From positions 12,859,981-12,923,980 of the forward strand of contig OZ007510.1 in NCBI GenBank assembly GCA_963931865.1: a stretch of 64,000 nt of DNA, given 5' to 3'. This DNA comes from Axinella damicornis (taxonomy: Eukaryota; Porifera; Demospongiae; Axinellida; Axinellidae). Position 1 is the first letter of the stretch. Each line of letters opens with the position of its first letter. Made by a program: the position numbers and the translations under genes. Positions 1-13,348 of this stretch are shown piece after piece. The notes under the pieces were generated by a model. The model had not been told where the DNA came from, searched no databases, and saw only the letters and a list, made by a program, of their open reading frames with translations.

Positions 1-110
1 CACCGGTACACGAGGCCACAGAGGTGCTGTTGCTGTCAAGCGATGTCGATTCGGAGCTATTTGAAGCCCATAAATGGTCTGCCCTTTGTCCCTAACCTTA
101 CCCTCACAAG

Positions 111-183
111 CAATCGCTCTTGCCAACAGTGAGGTCACGAAGGCAACCCAAGACTACGGCAAGAAACGTGGCCAATACAAGAG
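111..183 (+). other. Possible isolated exon, unrecognised
   Basis: This is a 73-nt open stretch between an acceptor-like ...cacaag and a strong AG|gtgagt donor. In one frame it reads AIALANSEVTKATQDYGKKR and a few more residues. It does not match the aconitase residues expected just before the GGLGG exon at 2130, so it is not part of that gene. The basic, K/R-rich text resembles the N-terminal region of transposon-derived proteins in invertebrates, but I cannot assign it. It may be an intronic transposon fragment. Confidence 0.2.
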
Positions 184-1231
184 GTGAGTACCATAAAGCT
201 TAGCCACCGACAGCTGCTGCCCATATTTCTTTGTAGACATGGTATCCACGAATACAAGCTCTGTCAAATTCCGACGATAGCAGTGTCAATTTTCGTACCG
301 TACATCGATTTGTACCAAAAAAAATTTAACACGAAATTTAATACGTGAAAATTTTGTAACACGAAATATTCTCAAACTACGTATTAGATCGTACTTGGTA
401 GGGTGTGGATATGAGTGTGAGGGTGTGGGTGTGTGAGAGGGGTGCAGTTAGTCTTGTTCCAGGCGCTCTGAAGAAGGCTAGGGTGCAGTGTTGTCACTAG
501 AAATTTGGGCACATAATGAGATTCATAGTGTTCACAAACTCCAAGTGGTTGCCAAAGTGCAAAGGTCACATTTTGCAGACCACAAAGGTCACATTTTGCA
601 GACCACAAAGGTCACATTAGAAATCCAGCCACCATATACGTCACGAGTAATTATTGACTTTCTGTCATGTGACAAGTGGACGGTTATTAAAAGTTATTAC
701 AAATAGCTGTACGATAGAAGACCGTTTCTGGGGCTGCTATGGAATGTTCCCAGCTGGCAATCATTGAACGCGCTTTGCTAATCGACGAGACAGCACCGAA
801 CCTCAACTCGAGTCTTGCAGGCCAGATGTTTGCGGCGCACGTGGGGACCATCTGGCCCGGGGGACTACTTCCATTCGTTTCTGCCATGCCGCAGCTGAAT
901 CTTGAAGGGCTCGGCCTTTTATAATGACAACCTACGCTTCCCTGTGAGTCGATATTCCAGGTGATTGCGTCGGGGCTCGATGGTGGAAACTGTCGAAATG
1001 TTGTCTATAGAATTACTGTACTTAAGATCGGTTACGTAATCCATATTATCGGATTACCCGTGACTTTAATGAGACCTGATTAGAAAAGGTCAACCTTGGC
1101 CGTCCTCCTCTGGCAGTGCCCTTTTGGAAAAGGCAGAGTGAGAACATTGGAGGGGTGATAAGGGAACAGTTCCTCCATGTTGTAATAGACACACACAATA
1201 GGCTATAAATATAAGTAACTAGCAATAGGGG
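184..1231. other. Intron/flank sequence, no gene recognised
   Basis: This stretch lies 5' of the first visible aconitase exon and is probably intron. It contains a short tandem repeat at 560-620 and a GC-richer patch at 720-925. That patch is open on both strands (61 codons + at 739, 66 codons - from 887). Neither reading is recognisable, and the patch could be a transposon fragment. Confidence 0.4.
560..620. repeat. 24-bp tandem repeat, about 2.5 copies
   Basis: The motif AAAGGTCACATTTTGCAGAC recurs at a 24-bp spacing (561, 585 and a partial third copy at 608). It is a small minisatellite with no coding function visible. Confidence 0.8.
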
Positions 1232-1925
1232 ACTTGCATGATTACGTCACGAGCGGATGGACACGCCCACTTATGGTATCACGTACCATTCGGCTCCATT
1301 GAAAATGTATTGATAATGGCTACCAAGGTGAGCGTTTATAAGCACTGCTCCCGCGTGCTAGCGCGTAGCTGAAAATGATTCAAGATATTGACTGTCCAGA
1401 AGTTTAGCTACAAAATGAATCCTTCCTCGTGCGAATCGGAGAAGCGGTTGTTGAGCAATGGCAATGGCGTCCAAAGCGAGTGCAGGGGGCTAAAACTACT
1501 GGGAAAAGTGCCTTGTGAAGCAGTAAGCGGGATACTAGCATGGATGAGTGTAGGTCTGTGCTACAAGCCAGGAACTTAGCGCCGTTCCATGGATGGTTTT
1601 CTACTAAGATGAACGGAAGAGCTGCTGCGCTGTGAGTTCTGAAGAAAACAGGCTGGAGTCCAACGTTATGCTTCGGGTTCCGTCCTCCCGTACTTGCTTT
1701 AGACGCCATTGCTCAACAACCGCTTCTCCGATTCGCACATGGAAGGATTCATTTTGTAGCTAAACGTCTGGGCAGCCAATATCTCGAATCATTTTCTGCT
1801 ACGCGCTAGCACGCGGGCGCGGTACTTGTAAATGCTCACCTTGGTAACCATTCTCAATACATTTTCAATGGTACGTGATACCATAAGTGGGCGTGTCCAT
1901 CCGCTCGTGACGTAATCATGCAAGT
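1232..1925. mobile_element. Foldback element with ~250-bp inverted arms
   Basis: The left arm (about 1232-1490) and right arm (about 1680-1925) are reverse complements with scattered mismatches. Both begin ACTTGCATGATTACGTCACG at the outer edge, and the spacer is only about 190 bp. There is no transposase ORF. A clear target-site duplication is not visible. The long arms and short loop fit a non-autonomous foldback or MITE-type element sitting in intron sequence of the aconitase gene. Confidence 0.8.
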
Positions 1926-1977
1926 TCGCTATTTAGTGGACTTCACTTCCTGTCCAGAGGAGTCCTCCAATGAAATC

Positions 1978-2118
1978 CCACACACCCTCACACACACACC
2001 CTCACACTCACCCACACCCTGACGCACCCTGCCATTCACATACACCCTACCACACGCCTGCACCTTCACCTCACACTCACATACACCCTTACACATCCAC
2101 ACCCTAACACACACACAT
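1978..2118. repeat. CACCCT/CA-rich simple repeat
   Basis: This is a degenerate (CACACCCT)n-like tract directly upstream of the aconitase exon at 2130. Apparent ORFs across it are low-complexity artefacts. It contributes the pyrimidine-rich acceptor context. Confidence 0.7.
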
Positions 2119-2129
2119 ACCGCTCACAG

Positions 2130-5100
2130 GTGGTCTAGGTGGTGTGTGTATTGGAGTGGGTGGGGCTGATGCAGTGGACGTCATGGCTGGCCTTCCGTGG
2201 GAACTCAAGTGCCCTAAAGTAAGACTTGTTGATTCACAGCTACTTGATTAATCTGTCAAGCCAGCCTCTTTTTCTACGAGGGGGCGTGCACGGAGGGAGG
2301 GAGGGAGGGAAGAAAAGCGTCTGGTGACTTAAGCCAACATTTCATTTTCTCTTGGAATGTAATCAACCGTAACAAATGAAATAGTCACATGGTAGCAATT
2401 TCCCGCATGACCTATGTGGAGTGCTTGTTCATTTGTTGTTGCAAAGGCGGATTAGCGGTGAAAACTCCACAGTGTCTCGGCACGGCACGTAGTCCCTGTG
2501 TTGAGTGAACTGCTGCAAAAATTTCATCCTGAAGCTGCGGGTGAAGCTGCATTTCCTCAAGACTCGTTTGCGTGCGTTGGAGAAGCTAGCGAAGCTCAGG
2601 ATTGAAGTTAGAAACTTGGAAAGTGAGCTAGGGAAGAACCTGACAATACCAGTCCAGCACCTGCACCAGCGCGGTCCAATTCCCACTGTCGGTACATCGT
2701 CCCATCATGATGTTTCTGCCACAAACGAAGGAAACGGCACACCAAGGTGTCGTCTTGCAGTTTGTCGAAACCCACTTGCATGTCAACAGCTGCTCGCGGA
2801 GTGCTAACAGCTTCTGAAGTAGCTGGACGCTTTTGAGGACTATATGCAAGAAGGGCATTGCAGCAGATGCAACCTTCTGGAGATTCGCCAGTTGTTGCTG
2901 TGAGTCCAGTTGCTAGTTGTTTTGTTGTCTTGCACACAATATATAAGTGTTCATGTAGTGTTACACTCTTGTAATGTTTTGGACAGGTCCTTGTGAAAAA
3001 GAGGAGACATGCAAAGGTGCAGCGTGTGACAAAGTCACTGAAAACCCTTGCACAAAGTGTGGGCAGGAAAAGCCAATCCTCCATAGCCAAACAAGTCCTG
3101 AAAGATGTGAAGATTAGGAAGAAGTACTCGATATCCTGACTTGCAGAAGGACATGACAGAGATGTGCTGGAAGAAAAATGTGTCTTTACTGCGAGGAAGT
3201 TCACCCGAGGCACTTCAAACTTTCTCGTGGGACTCGATTGTTGATGAATTGCGAATGAGAGCCCCAACATTTCACACGTTATTGAAAGCCCCGGCGGAGA
3301 GCGTCATAAATGCCTACACTCGAGCTAAACTAGTCCAACCTGGATGCCTCCAGGGGTACAGAACTCGTCCTCAACTCTAGCTGGCACTTCACCGGTTCAC
3401 AGGTACATGTAATTGGCATTCCAGAGAAACATGATCAAGTGCAATGTTTGCTAGACCCTCTCCGCCCTCCGCGCGTGGCTTCGCTGCGCGCCCGCTTGAC
3501 TGGCCAGACAGAGAGGGGCTAGCAGCTAGACTGTTAACAATGCAGCTGTGAACATGTGGATAATCAAGTGGAGAAAACAAGTGTTTTTTCATCTCTGTTA
3601 TAACTGTTATACATTGCTCCAGGTGATCTGGAAACAGCTGTATACATGTACCTGTTCCTCTGTAATGGATGGGCGAACTCTCTACCCGCTGAGGAACCTG
3701 ATTAACAGGAGGAATGTAGTCAAGGACCCAACCGAGCATGTAGCACCCTGCGAAGATTTCTTTCTTCTTGTGACTGAAGCACATGTCCTCACAGCTACCA
3801 TGACATTATGTCATCACTGGAGGATGTCCCAAGGACCGAATACTTCCCATCTGAACTCGACTCCCTCCAGAGACGTAAAGTTTCATGCTAGCTGCACAGG
3901 AAGTTGTCACCCAATTTGTTAAAAGCCAAAGAAGAAAAAAAGCAGCAGCAAAATCAGAAGAAGACCATTTGAGTGCCTACGCTTGTGAAGTGATGGAACT
4001 GGGTTTGCTCCTAATGGAATTCAATGATGCTGTGAAGGAAGGAGATGGGTCACGCATCCTTCGATTCTGGCGTTAGTCTATGCTGATTTCAAGGACACAG
4101 ATTGGACCAACTACTTTTTGCAACTGCTTTAACACTTTGTCCAGATCTTTCGTAGCAGAGCGTCTTGCATGACTGCCAGATTGCACTGGAATGAGAACAC
4201 ATTTGACAATCACATTTAGTTTCACATATATCACAGCATTCACAACAGTTGGGGGCATTCTGTCTGCATCATCAGACTCAAAAGTATTTCCCTTCTACAG
4301 GTATACTCTTGTTACGGCAGTACGCTTTCATCCCTTCGTCAGCATGTTGTGACCCTGGATCAGATGCAAGGCAGAGAATAGCTTGCGCAGCATTTCCATC
4401 CCTTCCTGCTTGGCCTGTCTCCTGAAGGTAGAGCTCAGTGTATTACCTGGGGCAATGCAACCCCATCCCGAACACAATAGCTGTGATGACAACGTGCAGT
4501 TTCTTTGCTGAATGAGCCCAAAATGTCATTCTTAACGTCGGGATGACTGTGTACAGGCGGTAAACATGTCGACGAGACGGAACCGAGACAAATCTGGTGC
4601 ACCGATCAGTTCCATCCTCTCTCTACCCAGTCGGCTCCTCAAGAATGCATACATTCTTCCACATGCATCGTATGAGCGGCAGAATATTATAGTTCTGTCC
4701 ATGTCGACTCGACGTCTCTTAAGCTCTTGACAATTGGAGCTAAAAACTCTTCAGTAGTACCAGGATCTAGTTTAACAATGTATTTAATGTTTGGTTTATT
4801 AGGAGATTGCATAATAACTGTTGGCTAAATCATTCCCAGTTTCTGGCATGCATCAGCTTGGGTACTCTTGGTTCGCTGTAGCTGTTAACGCCATGATACG
4901 GACACTGTCGGGAATGAGGCTACGAAGTTCCCCCAGGTTGGCGAATTATTTTCTGAATGTCTCACCCCACGTCTTGATGCAGTGTGCCTCATCCACAATC
5001 AAGCTTATACATGGGACTTTGAAGCATGTCTCTCCATGTGTCATCTGTCAGAAGAGACTCCGGGCTGATAAAGATGATCTGGTACTTCCCACCACATATA

Positions 5101-8100
5101 TCTGCAACCGTGTCTTCATCTTGAGCATCTCCCACATATCCCGCCTGTACTCCTTTTTCTTGCATTGACCATACCTGTACTGGTCCTTCATAAGGGCGAT
5201 CAGGGGACTTAACACGACAACAATCAACTGACAAGCAGTTGGACTTCGCAGGATATCGAAAACCTTCGTTAGGGTGCAGTAACTTTGCCACTGCCTGTTG
5301 GAAGACTCACGAATACATCCCGTCCACGGAGGAGGTTTTTCACCACCAGTTCTTGCTTAGGGTGCAACTCTGGATAGCCTAGTTGCTTTCCAACAGTGCA
5401 ATCACACGCACTATGTCTCTCTCTGAAAAGGTAGCCATTGTAATATTTACACGTTGTCTAATGACGCAATTACGCGAGAGCCATGTGACTGCTGCAATCT
5501 CATTGGCTCTACCCACATTCCGGCAGAGAAAACAAAATGTTGGCTTCAGTCACCAGACTCTTTTTCCCTCCCTCCCTCCCTCTGTGCGTGCCCCCTCATA
5601 GAAAGAGAGGCTGACTTGCGAGACTATGACTTGATCTGACTCTGTTGACTCACAGAGGTGACTCTGTTGTTCCACAGAGACTTGATCTGACTCTGTTCAT
5701 CCACAGAGACTCGATCTGACTCTGTTCATCCACAGAGACTTGATCTGACTCTGTTGATCCACAGAGACTTGATCTGACTCTGTTGTTCCACAGAGCATGT
5801 CAGGTTCTGTTGATCAGGACTTTATTTAGCTTGTGTGAATGTTTGTGTTCTCAGGTGATTGGGGTTCGCTTGACCGGCAAGATGAGTGGCTGGACTGCAC
5901 CAAAAGGTTTGTTGAGAAGTCTGTGGTAGATTGCTACATGTAGCTAATTAGACCTAGACTGCAAATCTAGAGAATTGTCAGAGTGTATTTCAAAGATCAT
6001 TATAGTTGCAACTGCAAATACAATGTACATACTCTGGTGCTGCTATAAGAACATGTACAAAAGGGCCTGGAGCCTCCACTATTAATAGCAAAGAACAACA
6101 GAACAAAAGAACAACTAGCAGGCCTGGTCCAAGACTGAACATGCATGGTAACTAGCCTTGTTCCCAGGCCTACCCCCTTTTTTTTGTTCTTCAGTTTGCG
6201 TAGACGGATGCGGAAGAGCGGCCCGGCGAAAAACAGGGATGGCCTGGTATTATTCATCACGTGATTTATGTCAAGTGGACGTGGGGGGGGGGGGGGGGGG
6301 GAGGGGGGTGGCCCAACCACAAATAAGTTTAAAAACCGCTGACGAAGTTGTGTAAATTGTTTGACCGTCTCGACTAGCCGCGGAGTATTCAAACCGAGCC
6401 AACTGGATGATGAACAGCCTTCAGGACCTGCTGAAATGACTATGCCCCCCCCCCCCCCCTCGCGTCCACCTGACATCAATCACGTGATGAATGATACCAG
6501 GCCTTCCCCGTTCTTCGCCACTCTTCTGCATCGTGTATTATTGTCAACGCTAACTGAAGAACAGAAAGAACGGGGTAGGCCTGGGAACGAGGCTACATGG
6601 TAACCATAAGTTACTACATTCCTCCTTCCTAGGAATGAAACAATTCTGAAACAATAGTTCGGTAACCGTAGTGATCAGGTGGGCACTAACTCGAGCAGAC
6701 CGCATGGTTAGAGGTATGGATGAAGGATTCACAAAAGAGGGATTGACTGTGCCCGTGGCGGGGACAAGCTCAATTGACGGATAGGCGACCAAATCATCTG
6801 AGCCTGATGAATCATCCAGAGTGGCAGCTGTGAGTGAAGACGAATATGGTCAATGTGTCGGCGGACAGTTTGACCATCACCAAGTGTCACATGGCATGAC
6901 CGGGGACCCTCTATAGAGGAGATTGATCCTGAAATCCATCGTTTTCTTCCAGGAAAGTCACGAACAAACACTGGGTCTCCCACTTGAAATTCTCTCTGCT
7001 AAGTATGAACATTATGTTGTTCCTTCTGTGATTTTGCACTCTGCTTGAGATAGTTGGTTTGAGGAGATTCTCCCTAGAAGCAGCTCTGCTGGAGTTACAC
7101 CAGGTGTTGCGTGTGGTGTGCGGCGATACGTGAAAAGGAAGCGAGCAACTCGGGTTGCGATAGTTCTCCATGCTGCGTTTGAATGACTGCACTGCCCTTT
7201 CTGCCAATCCGTTGGTTGCTGGGTGTTATGGAGCCGAGTGCAGATGGCGAATACCACTCCTCTCCACAAATGCCTTGAACTCAGCACTAGTAAATTGTGA
7301 ACTGTTGTCGGACACAAACACTTCGGGTAACCCATGTGTTGCGAAAATAGAGAGCAAAGACTATCTTATTATTAGATGGTAGTGGCGGACGTAGCAGTTG
7401 TCATGGGGACGACTTCCAACCACTTTGAGTAGGAGTCGATTGTAACAAGGAAGGCGATTGTAAAGGCCCCTGTGTGTGTTCACTGTGACGTATGTCTTTG
7501 ATGCTTCCTCCAGTGGGACTTGCAAATACGCTTGGGCCAGATCACGCCTGTTCCTCCGGCAAGCACTAGATCCTCTATTCTCGGCAGTGGGTAGGTGTCA
7601 GTCATCGCCTCTCTATTCACTGTTAGCTTGTAATCCTCACAGAGTCTGACCGATCCATCTCCCTTGAGGACGGGGACCACTGGCGCTGCCAACTCTGAAA
7701 ATTGTACCAGTTCAATGACTCCTTGCTTGACCAGTCAATCGATCTCTGCTTCCACCTTAGCCTTTAAGGTGTGCGGTACCTGTCGTGCGCGGCAAAATCG
7801 TGGCTGTGCGTCATCGTCGATGTAGATCTTGGCAGTTCCGCCTGTCAATTTCCCAAGTTCATGGTTGACCAACTCTGGGTGCCTGTCGAGGACATGCTGA
7901 ACACTAGTATCAAGGTCTACTTTGACACTGTGCAGTTGAGACTTGAAATGCTGGAGCCAATCACGGCCTAGAAGGCTTGGACCATCCCCTGGCTACATCC
8001 AGCAGTGACAGGCTAGCAAACTGGTCCCGGTACTCCACATTGATGCCGCCTTCCTCTGCAATCTGTCCTCCTACTTAGGACTTGAGCCTTGCCTCTGTCT

Positions 8101-11100
8101 TGTGCAGCAGAGGAGCATCTCCCTTCGGCCACAGTTTCCTGTACGTGGCTTGACTGATCAAGGACAACGTGGCTCCAGTGTCCACTTCCATTGTCAGCAA
8201 GGACTCGTTGATGGATAGCTGAACCACGAATGGCGGACTATCCTGTGGGCGGAAGTTGAACATGTTGTACTCAGGGGGTTCAGTCCCTTCTTCAGTCTCC
8301 TTCACTTCGTTCATTCTCCTTGGTGCAGGCTTCGATTTGCCTTGTTGCTCAGCTTGCTGCGGCATGCTGTGGCAATGTGGCCCTTATTGTGGCAGAAGTG
8401 ACACTCCGCATCCTTGAACGAGCATTTGTTTGCCTTGTGGTTGCCTCCACAGCGGTAGCAGGTGATCTGGGAAGTGGCTGCCAATGTAACTGGAGGTTGG
8501 CTTTGGCCAGCACTATGGTTGCGTCAGATTTGATGGACAGGCTTCTGCACGTACATATCCTTCGCTTCGAGTTCAGCCGCTTCCAGAGACAGGAGTATCT
8601 TGTCGTAAGTCAGCCCCTCCTCCGACAGTAAACACTTCTGCCAGCGCTCCTCTGCAATCCCGCAGACTAGCCTGTTGCATAACATCGGCTGTAGTAGTCG
8701 CCGTAGTTGCAATATTCCGCGAGCTGTTTCATTTGCGCAAGGTAGGTAGCGACTGATTCATGTATTGAACCGGTACTGTTGCATGATCTCGGAGGGAGGC
8801 GACTGGAAATGAGTAGTCATAATGTCAACTAGTTCGGCATAGTCAACTACGGAGGGATTGTTAGGGGTCAGAACATCCTTCATGAGACGGTAGGTTGTTG
8901 CACAACATGAGCTGATTAGTACTGCACGCTGTTTCGATTTGTCTTTGATGTCGTTCACCATGAAGTACTGCACCAAACGCTCTGTGTAGGACTTCCAGTC
9001 CTCCTTGCTACTTTCACATTCTCTGAGTTTCCCATGTTGGGCCGTTGACCTTGTTGCCAAATGTGGTAGATTGCTAGCTAAGTAGACCTAGACTGCGAAT
9101 CTACCTAGAGAATTGTCAGAGTATAATATTATTTCAGAGATCATTATAGTTGCAACAGCAAATACGTACTCAGGTGCTGCTATAAGAACATGTATAAAAG
9201 GGTGCAGAAACAACAAAAGAACAAAAGAACAACCAGCAGGCCTGGTACAAGAACTGAACATGCATGCTAACCATATAGACATGAATATAGCAAAGGTGGT
9301 TAAGTTACTACAAAGTCCATATGCTCTGATTTCAAACTGAAACATCCTCTTTCATTTCCTCCTTGTAGATGTTATTCTGAAGGTGGCAGACATACTGACG
9401 GTGGCTGGTGGTACGGGAGCGATCATTGAGTACCACGGCCCGGGCACTGAGTCCATCTCTTGCACAGGTGAGTGAGAATGGGGAGGGAGGACAAGAGACT
9501 TCTTGTACATGTGCATGATTCCTTAGTAACTGTTATTATTAAAACTCTTTAGGGCCCAAATTCTTTCTTTAGGTCATTTTCAATCTATAGAACACTTAAA
9601 CATACCCTCATTTCTGTTCCCTGGCGTTGCTGAGCTTGAAACTGCTCACACAGGTAATTTCAGCTATACTAAGCATATACGTGACTTAACCACACCCACC
9701 AATTGACGAGCTTGCAATCAAGCCTCCCGAGAAATGCCAACCTGCCGTAGCTAAAAAACGGACCATGAACACTGGAAACGGAGGGCCTTCAAGGCAAGAC
9801 AGCTACTTTCTAAGTCCATTTATGCCAAAAACGGCAGAAGTGGCCCTCCCAGTGCCGACCAAGACCTTTCTATCGTGGAGCCCAGACACGGCCATGCTGT
9901 TTGCACCCTCCGGGTGCACCCACCCACCTCCCCCTGTCCCGCCCTTTCTGCTGTCGCAGAACCTATCTCCCAAGGACATTGCCGGATGTGACATCATGAA
10001 GCTGAAAGTCTAACGTTAGGTCTTAAAGGGCTAACTCATCAAAGTGTTGTGTACAATCGTATCTCCACTTCCCTTCCTCCCTCCCTTCCATCCCATCTCC
10101 CCCCCTCCCCCCTTCCTTCTCCCCTTCCCCCTTCCTCTTCCCTATCCCCCTTCCTCCTCCCCTTCCCCCTCCCCTCTTTCCCCCCTTCCACCTTCCTTCC
10201 CTCTCCCTGCCTCCTCTCTTCCTCCACCTCTGTCCGTCCTCCCCTCTCTCCTCCAATATCTTCCTCTTCTTCCTTCTCGCTCTCCCCCTCCTGCGTCATT
10301 GTTACCCCCTCTCCCCCCTCCTCCCTCCCAGGTATGGCAACCATCTGCAACATGGGGGCTGAGGTGGGAGCCACCACCTCCCTCTTCCCCTTCAACCATA
10401 GGATGGCCAAGTACCTCCAGGCCACGGGAAGAGGAGGTAAGGACCAAACCACTGCCCTTCAATGGCTGTACTGTGTTACCATTCTTTGCTGCAACATCTT
10501 TTCTGCACAGACATATCAGCCCTGGCGGAGAGGCACTGTGGTATCCTGGTGCCAGACGAGGGAGCACAGTACGACAGACTGGTGGAGATCAACCTGGATG
10601 AGGTGTGGGGAGGGGCTGGATGAGGTGGGGGGAAGGGCTGGAGTGGGGCTGGATGAGGTGGAGGGATGGGGGTTGTTAGGAGGGAAATCTGCTGTGACTG
10701 CAGAGCTGTTGGTGCACACGCACAACTCAGAATAGCAACATTTCTGCTAAACATTTAATGGTTGAGCTTGTAACCCACAGTTAAATGTACCCCTCCACTC
10801 CCTACACTCCTACACATACATCCACACCCCTCCCCCCTCCTCCCCCTCCCCTTCAACCCACCCCTCCACTCCTCTCCCCCGCCGTCCTCCAAATCCCTTC
10901 CCACTAGCTGGAGCCTTTGGTGAACGGCCCCTTCACACCTGACCTAGCCAATCCCATCTCCCAACTGGGCAAGAATGCGGAGAAGAACGGGTGGCCACTG
11001 GACATCAGAGTCGGTCAGTGACTGGCATCATGGATGATAGAGCACGCGGAACTGGATTGGAAACGTAAATTTACAAAATTGAATGCGGGTTTCGCGTCAA

Positions 11101-13264
11101 GTATGCTGTTAACGTTGCCAGTCATTACTCAGGACTGTCAGGAGTGAAAGTTGCCACTTTGGGCATTCACCAGTTCAAGACTGATCAAACAATACGAAAG
11201 GTAAGCCTCAGAACGGTTTCCATGTGGCACCAGAGGTGCAAGAGTACACTAGTATCACAGTTTTTTGGACAGTGCTGGCACTCCATACATTAGGAATAGG
11301 GCGGTGCGCGTGTTTCCAATCCAGTTTCCGGTGCTCTATTATCCATGCTGGCATTTGTTGGTATATAAGTTGTCTGTAAACAGTGTAGTTTATGCACAAC
11401 ACACTGTTTGTAACTTGTTTACTAATCAACGTGCAACTTTATAAACGTGTACTTATCTTTTCTTCACACAGCCTCTGTTCCCTCCCCCTGCAGCCCTGAT
11501 TGGCAGCTGCACTAACAGCTCGTACGAGGACATGACACGCTCTGTCAGCATTGCAAAGCAAGCACTGAAGCATGGAGTCAAGGCAAAGTAGGCGGGGTTT
11601 GTCTGTACTGATGGTTTCATGTATAGCAGCTGTCAATATATGCACATAGCGTGTGAATAATATCCGCCTGTGTCACTGCTTGCTGTGGAACCTCCGATAG
11701 AGGGCACTCCTATGTGAAGGACTCTCCTTATGACCCACTTGAATACTTTAGTGTATTATTTGGGTAGCTTCCCTATGAAGAACAATAGAGCGGGTTCACT
11801 GCATAGTTGAATATGCACAAGTGGAGTTGATGCTCTCCTTCTGTTCTCATGTTTGCAGGACAGCGTTCACTGTGACCCCCGGGTCAGAGCAGATCAGAGC
11901 CACTATGGAGAGGGATGATCTGGTAGGCAAAACATGACCCACAAGCAGGACTACCACATCACCTCTTCTCTCCCCCCCCTTCATGCTTTCCTTCCCTAAC
12001 CCTCCCCTCCATCTTCCTCTTCACTCTCTGTCCCTTTCTTCTCTCCTCTCCCTCCTCCTCCTCCTCCTCCTCCTGTTCCTGTCCTTCATCTCCTCCATCC
12101 CAGGGCGAACCCCTCAGAGAGATTGGGGCGCTGGTGCTGGCCAATGCTTGTGGTCCCTGCATTGGGCAGTGGAACAGACAGGACGTAAAGAAGGGCGAGG
12201 CAAACACCATCGTCACCAGCTACAACCGCAACTTCACTGGCAGAAATGACGCCAATCCAGCTACGCACGCCTTCGTTGCATCACCAGAGGTAAGTGAAGT
12301 TAACAAAAACTGTGTCTTTGAGTGGTCAATCATCATTACTGATGGGGGTGCAGAATAAAATGATTAGCTAATACCGTAGTTGCATGTTATTAAGTGCATG
12401 CGCCTATTATTCCACACGAAGGAAATATATATGCACCTATTAGCGAGATGCGCCTAATAATGAATGACATTCCTCAAATAGGAAGTGCGCTTCAATTTGA
12501 ATTACAGCTTTTTTTCGATTCCGTAGGATAGAAAATGGCTGGAAGAAGACTGCAGCGCTTAACAACGATTACCTGGGACAAGTGTTGAACTTGCGCCTAA
12601 CAGTGAATATGCGCCTGTTATTAAGCTGCGTCTAATAATGCGCAACTACGGTAGTACTCTTAAACACTGAGCCCCTGTGCAGAAGAGTATATGGAAGTAC
12701 AAATGTATATGCAGGTAGTAGCATTACGCCGAATTCTAACTGATCTTGGTATTTCCATTGTTCATAAGACACCTGTCACATACGATTTGTTGCTTCTAAC
12801 TTGATCAGATTGTGACAGCACTGGCCCTCGCTGGAGACCTTCGTTTCAACCCTGAGACAGACTTCCTGACTGGCACTGACGGACAGAAGTTCAAACTGGA
12901 CGCCCCCTATGGCGACGAGCTTCCTTCCAAGGTGGGTGTGGTTACTTGGACAGCTAGGTTAACCCACCATGATGCAAGGGGTTAAAATAGTGGGCAACAA
13001 TTATACTGATATACTGTGCTAGTGTACAGAATGGACACTGCATGGTTGGTATGTGAGGGTCTGCATCTTCCCCAGGGATTTGATCCTGGCCAGGACACCT
13101 ATCAGGAACCACCGGAGGACGGCTCACAGTGCAACCTGGAGGTTGACCCCAAGAGGTGGGTGTGACGGGAAGGGTGTGGTTAATTCAAGAGCTTGTGATT
13201 CTAGTTTTCATCTCGCTCCTGTGCATACACCACCCACCACACACATACACACGCACACACACAC

Positions 13265-13348
<84 letters not shown>

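Larger units (their letters stand above)
2258..5622. mobile_element. TIR DNA transposon carrying DUF6589-like and RecQ-like remnants
   Basis: Inverted ends lie inside aconitase intron 2219-5854. The left end (about 2258-2350) and the right end (about 5530-5622) share AGCCTCTYTTTCTAYGAGGG, then a GGGA-run, then GTCTGGTGACTNAAGCCAAC; the similarity extends further inward. Between them lie a + strand DUF6589-like gene and a - strand RecQ-like helicase, facing each other. Both are broken by stops and frameshifts. No clean target-site duplication was found, so the outer limits are approximate by a few bases. The co-packaging of the two genes inside one TIR pair is visible directly; assignment to a named superfamily is not possible from sequence alone. 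Confidence 0.75.
5922..9312 (-). mobile_element. Degraded Ty3/gypsy LTR retrotransposon, 5-bp TSD AAGTC
   Basis: Two direct repeats bound the element: 9062-9312 (5' LTR for a minus-strand element, 251 bp) and 5922-6618 (3' LTR, enlarged by a 443-bp MITE). Both have TG...CA ends. The 5-bp flank AAGTC occurs immediately outside both LTRs, showing a genuine insertion into the aconitase intron. An A/G-rich polypurine tract (AGGAAGGAGGAA) abuts the 3' LTR on the - strand, as expected. The internal part is only about 2.4 kb, so much of pol is deleted. The aconitase acceptor at 9369 lies 56 bp beyond the element and is intact. Confidence 0.9.

Noticed and set aside
720..925. Upstream aconitase exon
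   Set aside because: It is open on both strands, but neither reading matches the residues that precede GGLGGVCIG in aconitases, and phases do not fit.
10039..10735. Pro/Ser/Leu-rich and Gly/Arg/Glu-rich ORFs up to 228 codons
   Set aside because: Low-complexity polypyrimidine intron sequence that overlaps two true aconitase exons in other frames.
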